Origin: Pseudoduganella namucuonensis
GTDB lineage: Bacteria > Pseudomonadota > Gammaproteobacteria > Burkholderiales > Burkholderiaceae_D
Direction: 5' to 3'
Assembly (NCBI RefSeq): GCF_900116645.1
Contig: NZ_FPBO01000043.1
Location: 1 to 64,000, forward strand
DNA length: 64,000 nt
A model generated the notes under the pieces. It ran no database searches and had not been told where the DNA came from. It saw only the letters and a list, made by a program, of their open reading frames with translations. Positions 25,566-35,401 of the stretch are shown here, one piece after another (the first letter of the stretch is position 1; the number at the start of each line of letters is the position of its first letter). Position numbers and translations under genes: made by a program.

Positions 25566-26894
25566 TCAACACGGCCTGACCGTCGCCTGGGCTTGGCCTA
25601 GCCGCGCCGGCTGCAGATGCATGACCAGCCCGTCGATGGGGATCTGCGGCAGGCCCGCCATTTCCGGCCCGCGGCGCTCGATTTCATGGGCCAGGTCCAG
25701 CAGCAGCCACTCCATCTCGTCGAGCAGCGCGCGCAGCTCGAGCAGCAGGCCGGGGTCTTCGCGGGCGATGCCGAGCATGCTGTCGGCGTGGTCGGGATCG
25801 AAGCCGCACTGCAGCACCAGGCCCCGTATCGAGGCCATGCGTTCGAACAGGAAGGCCAGGGGCGAGTCCCCCGCGTCGCGCGGCGCCACCGCCGCCTCGA
25901 AGCTGGCGCGCAGCGCGCTCCAGGCGCGCAGCACCTCGGCCAGGTGGGTCAGCTGCCGCATCGCGCCGTGCTCGTTCGGCGTGTAGGCGGCGTCCCGCGG
26001 GGTGGCGTGGATCAGGTCGCGCAGGGTGTCCACCGCCTTGTGGTCGAAGCGGGCCTGGTTCAGCCGTATCAGCACGTCCAGGCGGGGCAGGTCGAAGCGG
26101 CGTATCACCGTTTCGGCCACGTCGGCCACCGCCAGCAGCCTGGCCAGCGGCGGGATGCGCTCCCCGCGCAGGCCGTGCGGGTAGCCGCTGCCGTCCACCC
26201 GTTCGTGGTGGTGCAGCACCGCCGCCGCGGCCGCGGCCGGGTAGCCGGCAATCTCGTGCAGCAGCACATAGCCGGTGATGGGGTGGACGTGGATGAAGCA
26301 GCGCTCGTCCGGCGCGATGTCGTGGCCGGCGGCCAGCATGGCGGGATCGGTGTGCATCTCGCCGAAATCATGGCTGATGGCGGCCATCAGCAGGTTGCCG
26401 CGTTCGGCCGCGGGCAGGCCCATGCGCTGCGCCATGGCGTGGGCGATGATGCCGCAGCGGATCGAGTGCTCGAACATCTCGGTGCGGCGCTCGCGCATCA
26501 CGGTCAGCCGCAGCTGGACCGGTTTGGGGAGTTTCAAGCCGGCCAGCGCGTGCTTGACGGCCAGCGGGTCGCCGCTGCGGGCGGCCAGCCGCGCGTACAC
26601 GGGTTCATGGTCCAGCACGCGGGCCGCCATGGTGGCCAGGAAATCCGCGTCCACCGGGTGCTCGCTCGCCAGCATGTGGTCCAGCGGCGCCGTCAGCTTG
26701 TGCTGGGTCAGCCGCTCGAACTGCAGGGGCGTCAGGCGCACGCCCTTGGCGACCAGCTTGACGCCGCTGGCGGAATAGATGTCGTCGTTGGCGATGACGG
26801 CGCGTTCAGTGCCGAGTTCGGCGACGGCCTGTATATAGTGGGGATTCTCGCCCGCGGGGGCGTGCTCCTTGTTGCATGGTTCGGTGGCAAACAT
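25566..26894 (-). CDS. HD-GYP-type domain protein with altered HDxGK motif
   Basis: 442 residues, cytoplasmic. An N-terminal region (1-140) precedes an HD-GYP-like domain (about 140-310): FEHSIRCG, SHDFGE, HVHPITG, HHHERVDGSGYPHGLRGE, and LLAVADVAETV. Family members hydrolyse cyclic di-GMP. The GYP motif and most metal ligands are there, but the Lys of HDxGK is Glu (26358-26360) and the usual FDALT after AD is VAETV, so activity may be altered. The C-terminal 130 residues are helical and unassigned. AAGGAAGG precedes the ATG. Confidence 0.8.
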   Translation of the reverse strand: MFATEPCNKEHAPAGENPHYIQAVAELGTERAVIANDDIYSASGVKLVAKGVRLTPLQFERLTQHKLTAPLDHMLASEHPVDADFLATMAARVLDHEPVYARLAARSGDPLAVKHALAGLKLPKPVQLRLTVMRERRTEMFEHSIRCGIIAHAMAQRMGLPAAERGNLLMAAISHDFGEMHTDPAMLAAGHDIAPDERCFIHVHPITGYVLLHEIAGYPAAAAAAVLHHHERVDGSGYPHGLRGERIPPLARLLAVADVAETVIRRFDLPRLDVLIRLNQARFDHKAVDTLRDLIHATPRDAAYTPNEHGAMRQLTHLAEVLRAWSALRASFEAAVAPRDAGDSPLAFLFERMASIRGLVLQCGFDPDHADSMLGIAREDPGLLLELRALLDEMEWLLLDLAHEIERRGPEMAGLPQIPIDGLVMHLQPARLGQAQATVRPC

Positions 26895-27005
26895 TGCGCT
26901 GGCCTTCCTTGCAAAGCGGGGACTCCATGCCTATAAATATACGGTAAAACGTTTTGCGTTGCATCAAGCGGATTTCATTTTTACAACTTGTTCGCAGGAT
27001 TTTTT

Positions 27006-27569
27006 TCAAACCTGGCGCAGTTCCCGGGGCGACACCTCCATCCATTCGCCCGGCATCAGCGGATGGCTGGCCAGCGAGATCGCGCCGATCGCGCTGCGCA
27101 CCAGGCGCAGCGTGGGGTGGCCGATGGCGGCGGTCATGCGCCGGACCTGGCGGTTCTTGCCTTCCCGCAGCGTGATCGCCAGCCAGGAGGTGGGGTGGCC
27201 GGCGCGCTGGCGGATCGGCGGATCGCGCGGCCACAGCCAGTCCGGTTCGGCGATGCGCACCGCCTCGCAGGGCCGGGTGGTGAAGTCGCCCAAATCGAGG
27301 GGCGCCCGCAGGCGGGCCAGCGCGGCCGCGTCGGGCACGCCCTCGACCTGCGCCAGGTAGATCTTCGCCTCCTTGCGGTCGGGATGGGCGATCTCGTGCT
27401 GCAGCTTGCCGTCGTCGGTCAGCAGCAGCAGGCCCTCGCTGTCGGCGTCGAGCCGGCCGGCGGGATACACGCCGGGCACCCGGACATAGTCGGCCAGCGT
27501 TTCACGTCCGTCCTGGGACGAGAACTGGCACAGCACCTCGAAGGGCTTGTTAAGGAGGATCAGCGGCAT
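27006..27569 (-). CDS. rluE: 23S rRNA pseudouridine synthase RluE-type
   Basis: 187 residues from the ATG at 27569 (MPLILLNKPFEVLCQF), chosen because RluE-family proteins begin close to the LNKP motif; a further in-frame start exists at 27641. Catalytic motif GRLDADSEGLLLLTDDG (Asp of RLDxxS), then KIYLAQVEG and EGKNRQVRRMTAAIGHPTLRLVR. RsuA/RluE family, no S4 domain, as in RluE. Modifies U2457-equivalent of 23S rRNA (by homology). Divergent from icd. Confidence 0.88.
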   Translation of the reverse strand: MPLILLNKPFEVLCQFSSQDGRETLADYVRVPGVYPAGRLDADSEGLLLLTDDGKLQHEIAHPDRKEAKIYLAQVEGVPDAAALARLRAPLDLGDFTTRPCEAVRIAEPDWLWPRDPPIRQRAGHPTSWLAITLREGKNRQVRRMTAAIGHPTLRLVRSAIGAISLASHPLMPGEWMEVSPRELRQV

Positions 27570-27665
27570 GGCGCGGGCAAAAGACCGATTGTACCGTCCC
27601 GGCGAAATCCGGTGTCGCAAAAGCATGGCGCCCAGTATCATACTGGTGCATAATGGGAAACAGGT

Positions 27666-27686
27666 GTCTTATGTCTTATAGAAGAC
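27666..27686. promoter_or_regulatory. Tandem GTCTTAT plus inverted AAGAC upstream of icd
   Basis: GTCTTAT is repeated head-to-tail (27666-27672, 27673-27679) and the second copy forms an inverted repeat GTCTT-ATAG-AAGAC (27673-27686), about 95 bp before the icd start. It looks like a regulator binding site. No factor is assigned. Confidence 0.45.
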
Positions 27687-27781
27687 TTAGGCCATGAGAA
27701 CAGATACTGTCGTCAATTCGGTTTCAATTTGGCAATCAATTGGGCGATAGCGCGCCGGATTGCCCCACTTCGGAGATCACG

Positions 27782-29035
27782 ATGTTTCAACATATCAAAG
27801 TACCAGCGGACGGCGCCAAAATCACCGTCAACCCCGATTTTTCCCTGACCGTTCCGGACAATCCGATCATTCCCTACATCGAGGGCGACGGCACCGGCGT
27901 GGACATCAGCCCGGTCATGATCAAGGTGGTCGACGCGGCCGTGGCCAAGGCCTACGGCGGCAAGCGCAAGATCAGCTGGATGGAAATCTACGCCGGCGAG
28001 AAGTCGACCACCGTGTACGGTCCCGACGTCTGGCTGCCGGAGGAGACGCTGCGGGTCCTGAAGGACTACGTGGTCTCCATCAAGGGCCCGCTGACCACGC
28101 CGGTCGGCGGCGGCATCCGCTCGCTGAACGTGGCGCTGCGCCAGGAGCTGGACCTGTACGTCTGCCTGCGCCCGGTGCGCTACTTCGCCGGCGTGCCCTC
28201 GCCGGTGCGCGAGCCGGAAAAGACCGACATGGTGATCTTCCGCGAGAACTCGGAGGACATCTACGCCGGCATCGAATACCAGCAGGGCAGCGAGGGCGTG
28301 AAGAAGCTGATCGACTTCCTGGTCAAGGAAATGGGCGTCAAGAAGATCCGCTTCCCGGACACCTCGGGCATCGGCATCAAGCCGGTGTCGATCGAGGGCA
28401 CCGAGCGCCTGGTGCGCAAGGCGATCCAGTACGCCATCGACAACGACAAGCCTTCGGTGACGATTGTGCACAAAGGCAACATCATGAAGTACACCGAGGG
28501 CGGCTTCCGCGACTGGGCCTACGCGCTGGCGCAGAAGGAATTCGGCGCCGAACTGATCGACGGCGGCCCGTGGTGCAAGTTCAAGAATCCGAAAACCGGC
28601 CGCGAGATCACGGTCAAGGATTCGATCGCTGATGCATTCCTGCAACAAATCCTGCTGCGTCCGGCGGAATACAGCGTGATCGCCACGCTGAACCTGAACG
28701 GCGACTACATCTCCGACGCGCTGGCCGCGCAGGTCGGCGGCATCGGCATCGCGCCGGGCGCCAACCTGTCGGACTCGGTGGCCATGTTCGAGGCCACCCA
28801 CGGCACCGCGCCGAAGTACGCCGGCAAGGATTATGTGAACCCGGGCTCGCTGATCCTGTCGGCCGAGATGATGTTGCGCCACATGGGCTGGACCGAGGCG
28901 GCCGACCTGATCATCAGCGCCACCGAGAAGGCCATCGCGTCCAAGCGCGTCACCTACGACTTCGCGCGCCTGATGGAGGGCGCGACCCAGGTGTCGTGCT
29001 CCGGTTTCGGCGACGTCATGATCGAGCAGATGTAA
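27782..29035 (+). CDS. icd: NADP-dependent isocitrate dehydrogenase
   Basis: 417 residues from the ATG at 27782, with GGAG 7 nt upstream. Motifs of the E. coli-type dimeric enzyme: IPYIEGDGTG, GPLTTPVGGGIRSLNV, FRENSEDIYAGIEY (substrate-binding Ser), TIVHKGNIMKYTEG, NLNGDYISDALAAQVGG, FEATHGTAPKYAG. Converts isocitrate to 2-oxoglutarate in the TCA cycle. Length matches E. coli Icd (416). Confidence 0.96.
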   Translation: MFQHIKVPADGAKITVNPDFSLTVPDNPIIPYIEGDGTGVDISPVMIKVVDAAVAKAYGGKRKISWMEIYAGEKSTTVYGPDVWLPEETLRVLKDYVVSIKGPLTTPVGGGIRSLNVALRQELDLYVCLRPVRYFAGVPSPVREPEKTDMVIFRENSEDIYAGIEYQQGSEGVKKLIDFLVKEMGVKKIRFPDTSGIGIKPVSIEGTERLVRKAIQYAIDNDKPSVTIVHKGNIMKYTEGGFRDWAYALAQKEFGAELIDGGPWCKFKNPKTGREITVKDSIADAFLQQILLRPAEYSVIATLNLNGDYISDALAAQVGGIGIAPGANLSDSVAMFEATHGTAPKYAGKDYVNPGSLILSAEMMLRHMGWTEAADLIISATEKAIASKRVTYDFARLMEGATQVSCSGFGDVMIEQM

Positions 29036-29077
29036 TAATGCAAGTCAATCCGCCCGCGGTTTCGGCCGCGGGCGATG

Positions 29078-29108
29078 AGCCCCGGCGCGCGAGCCCGGGG
29101 CTTTTTTT
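29078..29108 (+). terminator. Intrinsic terminator of icd
   Basis: AGCCCCGG and CCGGGGCT arms followed by T7; a second GC hairpin (CCCGCGG/CCGCGGG) stands just upstream. Confidence 0.88.
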
Positions 29109-29157
29109 ATTTCCGCGCCGGTGTATGCTGGGGGCATATCTTATTAGCGAGGGAAAT

Positions 29158-29370
29158 ATGCAGTGTCCATTTTGCGGCGAGGGGAATATGGTGCGCCAGA
29201 CCAAGGATATGCCTTATAGCTACGAGGGGCAGACCACGGTCATTCCGGCCGTCACCGGCGATTTCTGTCCCGAGTGCGGCGAGTGCATGTTCAGTCCCAA
29301 GGAGTCGGACCGCATCGGCGCGGCCATGCTGGAATTTAACAAGCAGGTGAAGGGCGCGCGGGGCGCGTAG
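29158..29370 (+). CDS. Orphan MqsA/YgiT-type zinc-finger protein
   Basis: 70 residues from the ATG at 29158 (GAGGGAA upstream). The sequence MQCPFCGEGNMV ... PAVTGDFCPECGE matches the N-terminal zinc domain of the antitoxin MqsA, with cysteines at 3, 6, 37 and 40, the same spacing as E. coli MqsA. The C-terminal helix-turn-helix DNA-binding domain (MqsA is 131 residues) is missing and there is no mqsR toxin next to it. Either a shortened antitoxin relic or a free-standing zinc-finger protein. Terminators on both sides make it a stand-alone unit. Confidence 0.8.
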   Translation: MQCPFCGEGNMVRQTKDMPYSYEGQTTVIPAVTGDFCPECGECMFSPKESDRIGAAMLEFNKQVKGARGA

Positions 29371-29380
29371 GGGGCGGGCG

Positions 29381-29409
29381 AAAAAAAACCCCACGGCAGC
29401 GGGGTTTTT
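29381..29409. terminator. Bidirectional terminator between zinc-finger gene and cspA
   Basis: CCCC-ACGGCAGC-GGGG flanked by A8 and T5, serving both convergent genes. Confidence 0.85.
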
Positions 29410-29433
29410 CACTTCCTTGCACCTGCTAGAGGA

Positions 29434-29637
29434 TTACATCGACTGGATGTTGGAAGCTTGCTTGCCTTTAGGGCCTTGGGTGACTTCGAACTGAACTTTT
29501 TGACCTTCTTTCAGGGTCTTGAAACCGTTCATGTTGATTGCGGAGAAGTGTGCGAACAAATCCTCACCGCCGTCATCTGGAGTGATGAAGCCAAAACCTT
29601 TGGAGTCATTGAACCACTTAACAGTACCTGTTGCCAT
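29434..29637 (-). CDS. cspA: CspA-family cold-shock protein
   Basis: 67 residues from ATG 29637 (MATGTVKWFNDSKGFGFITPDDGGEDLFAHFSAI): canonical cold-shock domain with RNP1 KGFGFI and RNP2 LFAHF. An RNA chaperone. The upstream 360 bp are AT-rich with no other gene, leaving room for a long structured leader typical of csp genes; no clear Shine-Dalgarno is seen immediately before the ATG. Placement beside clpS/clpA and icd is common in betaproteobacteria. Confidence 0.95.
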   Translation of the reverse strand: MATGTVKWFNDSKGFGFITPDDGGEDLFAHFSAINMNGFKTLKEGQKVQFEVTQGPKGKQASNIQSM

Positions 29638-29998
29638 AATAAGAAGAACTTTCAATAAAAACGAATATCACACGAGCCATAAAAGCAAGAAGCTTCCTGC
29701 CCCCTCCTCGACGCCTCACTTCTTATCAACATGTCCATTTCTGCACAAGTCGATATCGCATTGTTGGCGCAACAATTTTTAATGTCAAGCGCTTTCATTG
29801 CGCGAATAGTACTTTTCTTGCAACAGTGCGGCGCGGGTGTTGTAAGCCCGTCCGGGGGCGGCTAAAAAGCAACTCTTGATTTCCACACGACGGCCGCCAT
29901 CTGCGACAAGTCGAGAAAACGCGTAAGATGGAATAGAAATGGCTGTGCGTCCATAATTGGGCGTTGCAACAACCCCGAAAGCATTAGAATATAAGCGT
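29638..29998. promoter_or_regulatory. Divergent cspA / clpS control region
   Basis: 361 bp, no gene, AT-rich. It contains a short hairpin ATTGTTG-GCG-CAACAAT followed by TTTT (29760-29780), which on the plus strand resembles a weak terminator. The cspA leader and the clpS promoter must lie here. I could not place a convincing -35/-10 pair. Confidence 0.5.
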
Positions 29999-30297
29999 AT
30001 GGCAACCAAGCATGACACCGAACAGCTGCTGGAACGGCAGACGCTCAAACCGCCACCCCTGTATCAGGTGGCGTTGCTGAATGACGACTATACCCCGATG
30101 GAGTTTGTGGTCGCGATCATTCAGGAGTACTTCAACAAGGATCGTGAAACGGCGACCCAGATCATGCTGAGTGTGCATCGCCATGGCAAGGGCGTGTGCG
30201 GCGTGTTCTCGAAGGATGTAGCGAGTACCAAAGTGGAGTTTGTATTAACGCATGCACGCAAGGCGGGCCATCCCCTGCAATGTGTGATGGAGGAAGT

Positions 30298-30301
<4 letters not shown>
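29999..30301 (+). CDS. clpS: ClpAP adaptor ClpS
   Basis: 100 residues from the ATG at 29999. Conserved LLNDDYTPMEFVVAIIQEYF, IMLSVHRHGKGVCG and VEFVLTHARKAGHPLQCVMEE, giving the N-degron pocket (the D-D and H residues). It delivers N-end rule substrates to ClpA. The stop overlaps the clpA ATG (ATGA), so translation is coupled. Confidence 0.96.
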
Positions 30302-32598
<2,297 letters not shown>

Positions 32599-32627
32599 GC
32601 CTATCCAGCCTGCTATCCGGTTGGCGC

Positions 32628-32657
32628 AAAAAACCCGCTCGCGAGCGGGTTTTTTTT
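32628..32657 (+). terminator. Intrinsic terminator of clpSA
   Basis: ACCCGCTC-GC-GAGCGGGT followed by T8, 34 bp after the clpA stop. Confidence 0.9.
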
Positions 32658-32707
32658 CGCCCCGCCTTGCCGCACAATGGTGCTTCCGCAACAGGGGGAG
32701 CCCATCC

Positions 32708-34624
32708 ATGGAATCTAGCGCAACCGTACTGGAAAAATGCGACGTCGTGATGGAGGGCGGCGTCACGTCCGGCGTCGTCTATCCGGCCTTCATATGCGGC
32801 CTGGCCCGGCGTTTCAGGCTGCGCAGCATCGGCGGCACCAGCGTCGGCGCGGTCGCCGCCGTGGCCGCCGCCGCCGCGCAGTTCAAGCGCAACCGGGCCA
32901 GGGAAGGGGCGCCGTCGGCCGACGACGGTTTCGAGCGCCTCGCCGGACTGCCGGCCTGGCTGCAGGCGCCCGGCCACGAAGGCAAGTCCAACCTGTTTTC
33001 CCTGTTCCAGCCCTGCGCCGCGCTGCGCCAGCACTACCAGGTGCTGCAGGCGGCCCTGAACCGCGGCGGCGCGGCGGCGCGCGCGCTGGCGATCTGCGGC
33101 GCGCTGCTGCTGCATTTCCCGGCCGGCGCGCTGGTCGCCGCCGCCGTCCTGCTGCTGGCGCGCTACGCCACGCTGACCATGCCCGGCGCCGGCCTGCTGC
33201 TGGGCGGGACCATCGAATGGCTGCGCTTCGGCGCCGGCCTGGCGGCGGGGCTGCTGGTGGCCATGCCGCTGGGCGCCCTCGTCGAGTTCCTGCTGACCGC
33301 GTGGAGCGGCCTGCGCCACAACCGCTGCGGCATCTGTCCCGGCATGCGCCAGGAGCCGGGCGATCCGCCCGCGCTGACCGAATGGCTGCACGGCCTGGTG
33401 CAGGACATCGCCGGGCTGCCGCGCGACACGCCGCTGACCTTCGGCATGCTGGCCCAGTCCCAGCCGCCCATCGAGCTGGCCTTCATCACCACCGGCCTGT
33501 CCGAATCGAGCAGCCACCGGCTGCCGCACGCGGGCAGGGACCTGCTGTTCCGCGCCTCCGAGATGCGCGCGCTGTTCCCGCCGGCCATCGTCGAGACGCT
33601 GCTGGCCGCGTCGCTGGCCATGCAGCCCTCGCGCGGCGCGACCACCGCCATGCTGCTGGCCGCCGATCCCGGCCTGGGGAGCGCGGCGCGCGACCTGTAC
33701 TTCCTGCCGCCGGCCGACGAGCTGCCGGTGCTGGTGGCGGCGCGCCTGAGCCTGAGCTTCCCGGTGCTGCTGCAGGCCGTGCCGCTGTACCGCCTGCGCC
33801 ACACGGAGGGCGACGGGGTGCGCGGCGGCCGCACCGGCGTGACCAAGATCTGGCTCAGCGACGGCGGCCTGACCAGCAACTTCCCCATCCACTTCTTCGA
33901 CTCCCTGCTGCCGACCCGGCCCACCTTCGGCATCACGCTGCAGGCCACGCTGGCCGAGCGGGCGCCGCCCGAGGCGCGCGTGTTCCTCCCGGCCAGCAAC
34001 AACGCAGGCTGGACGCCCGCCTACACCGACGTCGGCGACGCGCAGGGGTTGCCGTCGCCGTTCGCCTTCGCCGGCGCGCTGCTGCGCACCATCCGCACCT
34101 GGCGCCACGAGGCGCTGAAACGGGCGCCGGGCTTCCGCGACCGCATCGTGCAGATCCGGCACACGCGGCAGGAAGGGGGCCTGAACCTGAACATGCCGCC
34201 CGAGGCCATCCAGGCCATGAGCGAGAGCGGCGCGGCGGCCGCGCGGGCGGTCATCGCGCGCTTCTTGGACACGCCCGGCGAGGCCAACGGCTGGCGCAAC
34301 CACCGCTGGCTGCGCATGCGCATCGCCGGCGCCGTGCTGCAGCCCAAGCTGGAGCAGTTGTCGAAAAGCTGGCACGCGCCCGCCCGGCAACCCACTTATG
34401 CCGCGATGTGGGCCGCCTCGGGCGCGGGTTCGGCGGCGGGACGCGCGGCGCCGGGCGGCGCCGGCCGCAACACCGCCTACGTGTTGACGCGCAGGCAGCG
34501 CGTGCGCGGCCAGGAGTGGTGGGACGCGCTGGTGGCGCTGCCGCCGCCGCGCAAGGGCGCCGACCTGTTCAAGGGCAGTCCCAAGCCGCGTCCGACGCTG
34601 GAGATCTCACCCCGGCAGACCTGA
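32708..34624 (+). CDS. Patatin-like phospholipase with internal membrane segments
   Basis: 638 residues from the ATG at 32708 (GGGGGAG upstream). Patatin features: oxyanion-type EGGVTSG (16-22), nucleophile Ser45 in GGTSVGA, and catalytic Asp385 in SDGGLTSN. Between nucleophile and Asp lie two or more hydrophobic segments (about 124-155 and 160-195) that look membrane-spanning, an unusual insertion for a patatin. Probably an acyl hydrolase acting on membrane lipids; the substrate is unknown. It is convergent with, and overlaps by 18 bp, the next hydrolase gene. Confidence 0.82.
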   Translation: MESSATVLEKCDVVMEGGVTSGVVYPAFICGLARRFRLRSIGGTSVGAVAAVAAAAAQFKRNRAREGAPSADDGFERLAGLPAWLQAPGHEGKSNLFSLFQPCAALRQHYQVLQAALNRGGAAARALAICGALLLHFPAGALVAAAVLLLARYATLTMPGAGLLLGGTIEWLRFGAGLAAGLLVAMPLGALVEFLLTAWSGLRHNRCGICPGMRQEPGDPPALTEWLHGLVQDIAGLPRDTPLTFGMLAQSQPPIELAFITTGLSESSSHRLPHAGRDLLFRASEMRALFPPAIVETLLAASLAMQPSRGATTAMLLAADPGLGSAARDLYFLPPADELPVLVAARLSLSFPVLLQAVPLYRLRHTEGDGVRGGRTGVTKIWLSDGGLTSNFPIHFFDSLLPTRPTFGITLQATLAERAPPEARVFLPASNNAGWTPAYTDVGDAQGLPSPFAFAGALLRTIRTWRHEALKRAPGFRDRIVQIRHTRQEGGLNLNMPPEAIQAMSESGAAAARAVIARFLDTPGEANGWRNHRWLRMRIAGAVLQPKLEQLSKSWHAPARQPTYAAMWAASGAGSAAGRAAPGGAGRNTAYVLTRRQRVRGQEWWDALVALPPPRKGADLFKGSPKPRPTLEISPRQT

Positions 34625-35314
34625 CAGCCAGGAGGCGAGGGCGGCGGCCAGCGCCGCCGGCCGCTCCAGCGGGATCATGTGGCCGGCGCCGTCGATGATT
34701 CGCAAGCTGGCGCGCGGGATGTGCGCGGCCAGCTCGCGCGCCTCGTCCAGCGCCCGCATCTGGTCCTGCGCGCCCGCCACCACCAGCGTGGGACAGGCGA
34801 TGGCGCCCAGCTGCGCCAGGTCGCCATGGCGCTCGAGCAGAGACTGCCGCACGAACACGTCGCGGCCGAGCCGCACCCCCATGCCGCGCACGCGCGCGAT
34901 CAGCGCCTCGTCGCCGGCGTGCTCGGGATGCAGCGAGGAGACGATGGCGCCGCGGCTCAAGCCGCGGAACGGCCCGACGGGCGTGTTGCGCGCCGCCATG
35001 GCGCGCTGTTCGCGCCGCAGCGGGGAGTCCGGCCGGCTGGACGCGGCGATCAGCGCCAGCGCCCGCACGCGGCCCGGCGCCATGCGCGCGACTTCGCGCG
35101 CGATGTAGCCGCCCATGGAAAAACCGGCCAGCGCGAATTCGGCCGGCGCGCCGTCCAGGATGCGCCCGGCCATGGCCTCCACCGTGTCGCCCTCGGCCAG
35201 GTCGCCAAAGGCCACCGGACCCAGCGCGCGCAGCGCGGGCAGCATGTCGTCCCACAGCGTTTCGTCCAGCATGTAGCCGGGGACCAGGAGCAGGGGCGGG
35301 GCCGGGGTTGTCAT
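34607..35314 (-). CDS. Alpha/beta-hydrolase
   Basis: 235 residues from ATG 35314 (MTTPAPPLLLVPGYMLDETLWDD); an upstream in-frame start at 35362 is less likely. Alpha/beta-hydrolase fold: VPGYM oxyanion region, nucleophile GFSMGG, acid in AGAQDQM, His in GAGHMIPLERP. Small soluble esterase/lactonase-like enzyme without a signal peptide. Substrate not predictable. Its 3' end overlaps the convergent patatin gene. Confidence 0.85.
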   Translation of the reverse strand: MTTPAPPLLLVPGYMLDETLWDDMLPALRALGPVAFGDLAEGDTVEAMAGRILDGAPAEFALAGFSMGGYIAREVARMAPGRVRALALIAASSRPDSPLRREQRAMAARNTPVGPFRGLSRGAIVSSLHPEHAGDEALIARVRGMGVRLGRDVFVRQSLLERHGDLAQLGAIACPTLVVAGAQDQMRALDEARELAAHIPRASLRIIDGAGHMIPLERPAALAAALASWLSGLPG

Positions 35315-35401
35315 GGCGCGGAATGGGACCTTCGGCAGTTGGACCCCATCAGCATACTCCAATCCGGCGGCGGCTAGTCACTTGCAAGCGGTACCGGCCC
35401 G

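Noticed and set aside
29760..29780. ATTGTTG-GCG-CAACAAT-TTTT as a genuine terminator
   Set aside because: Short AT-rich stem with no upstream plus-strand gene to terminate; left as part of the control region.
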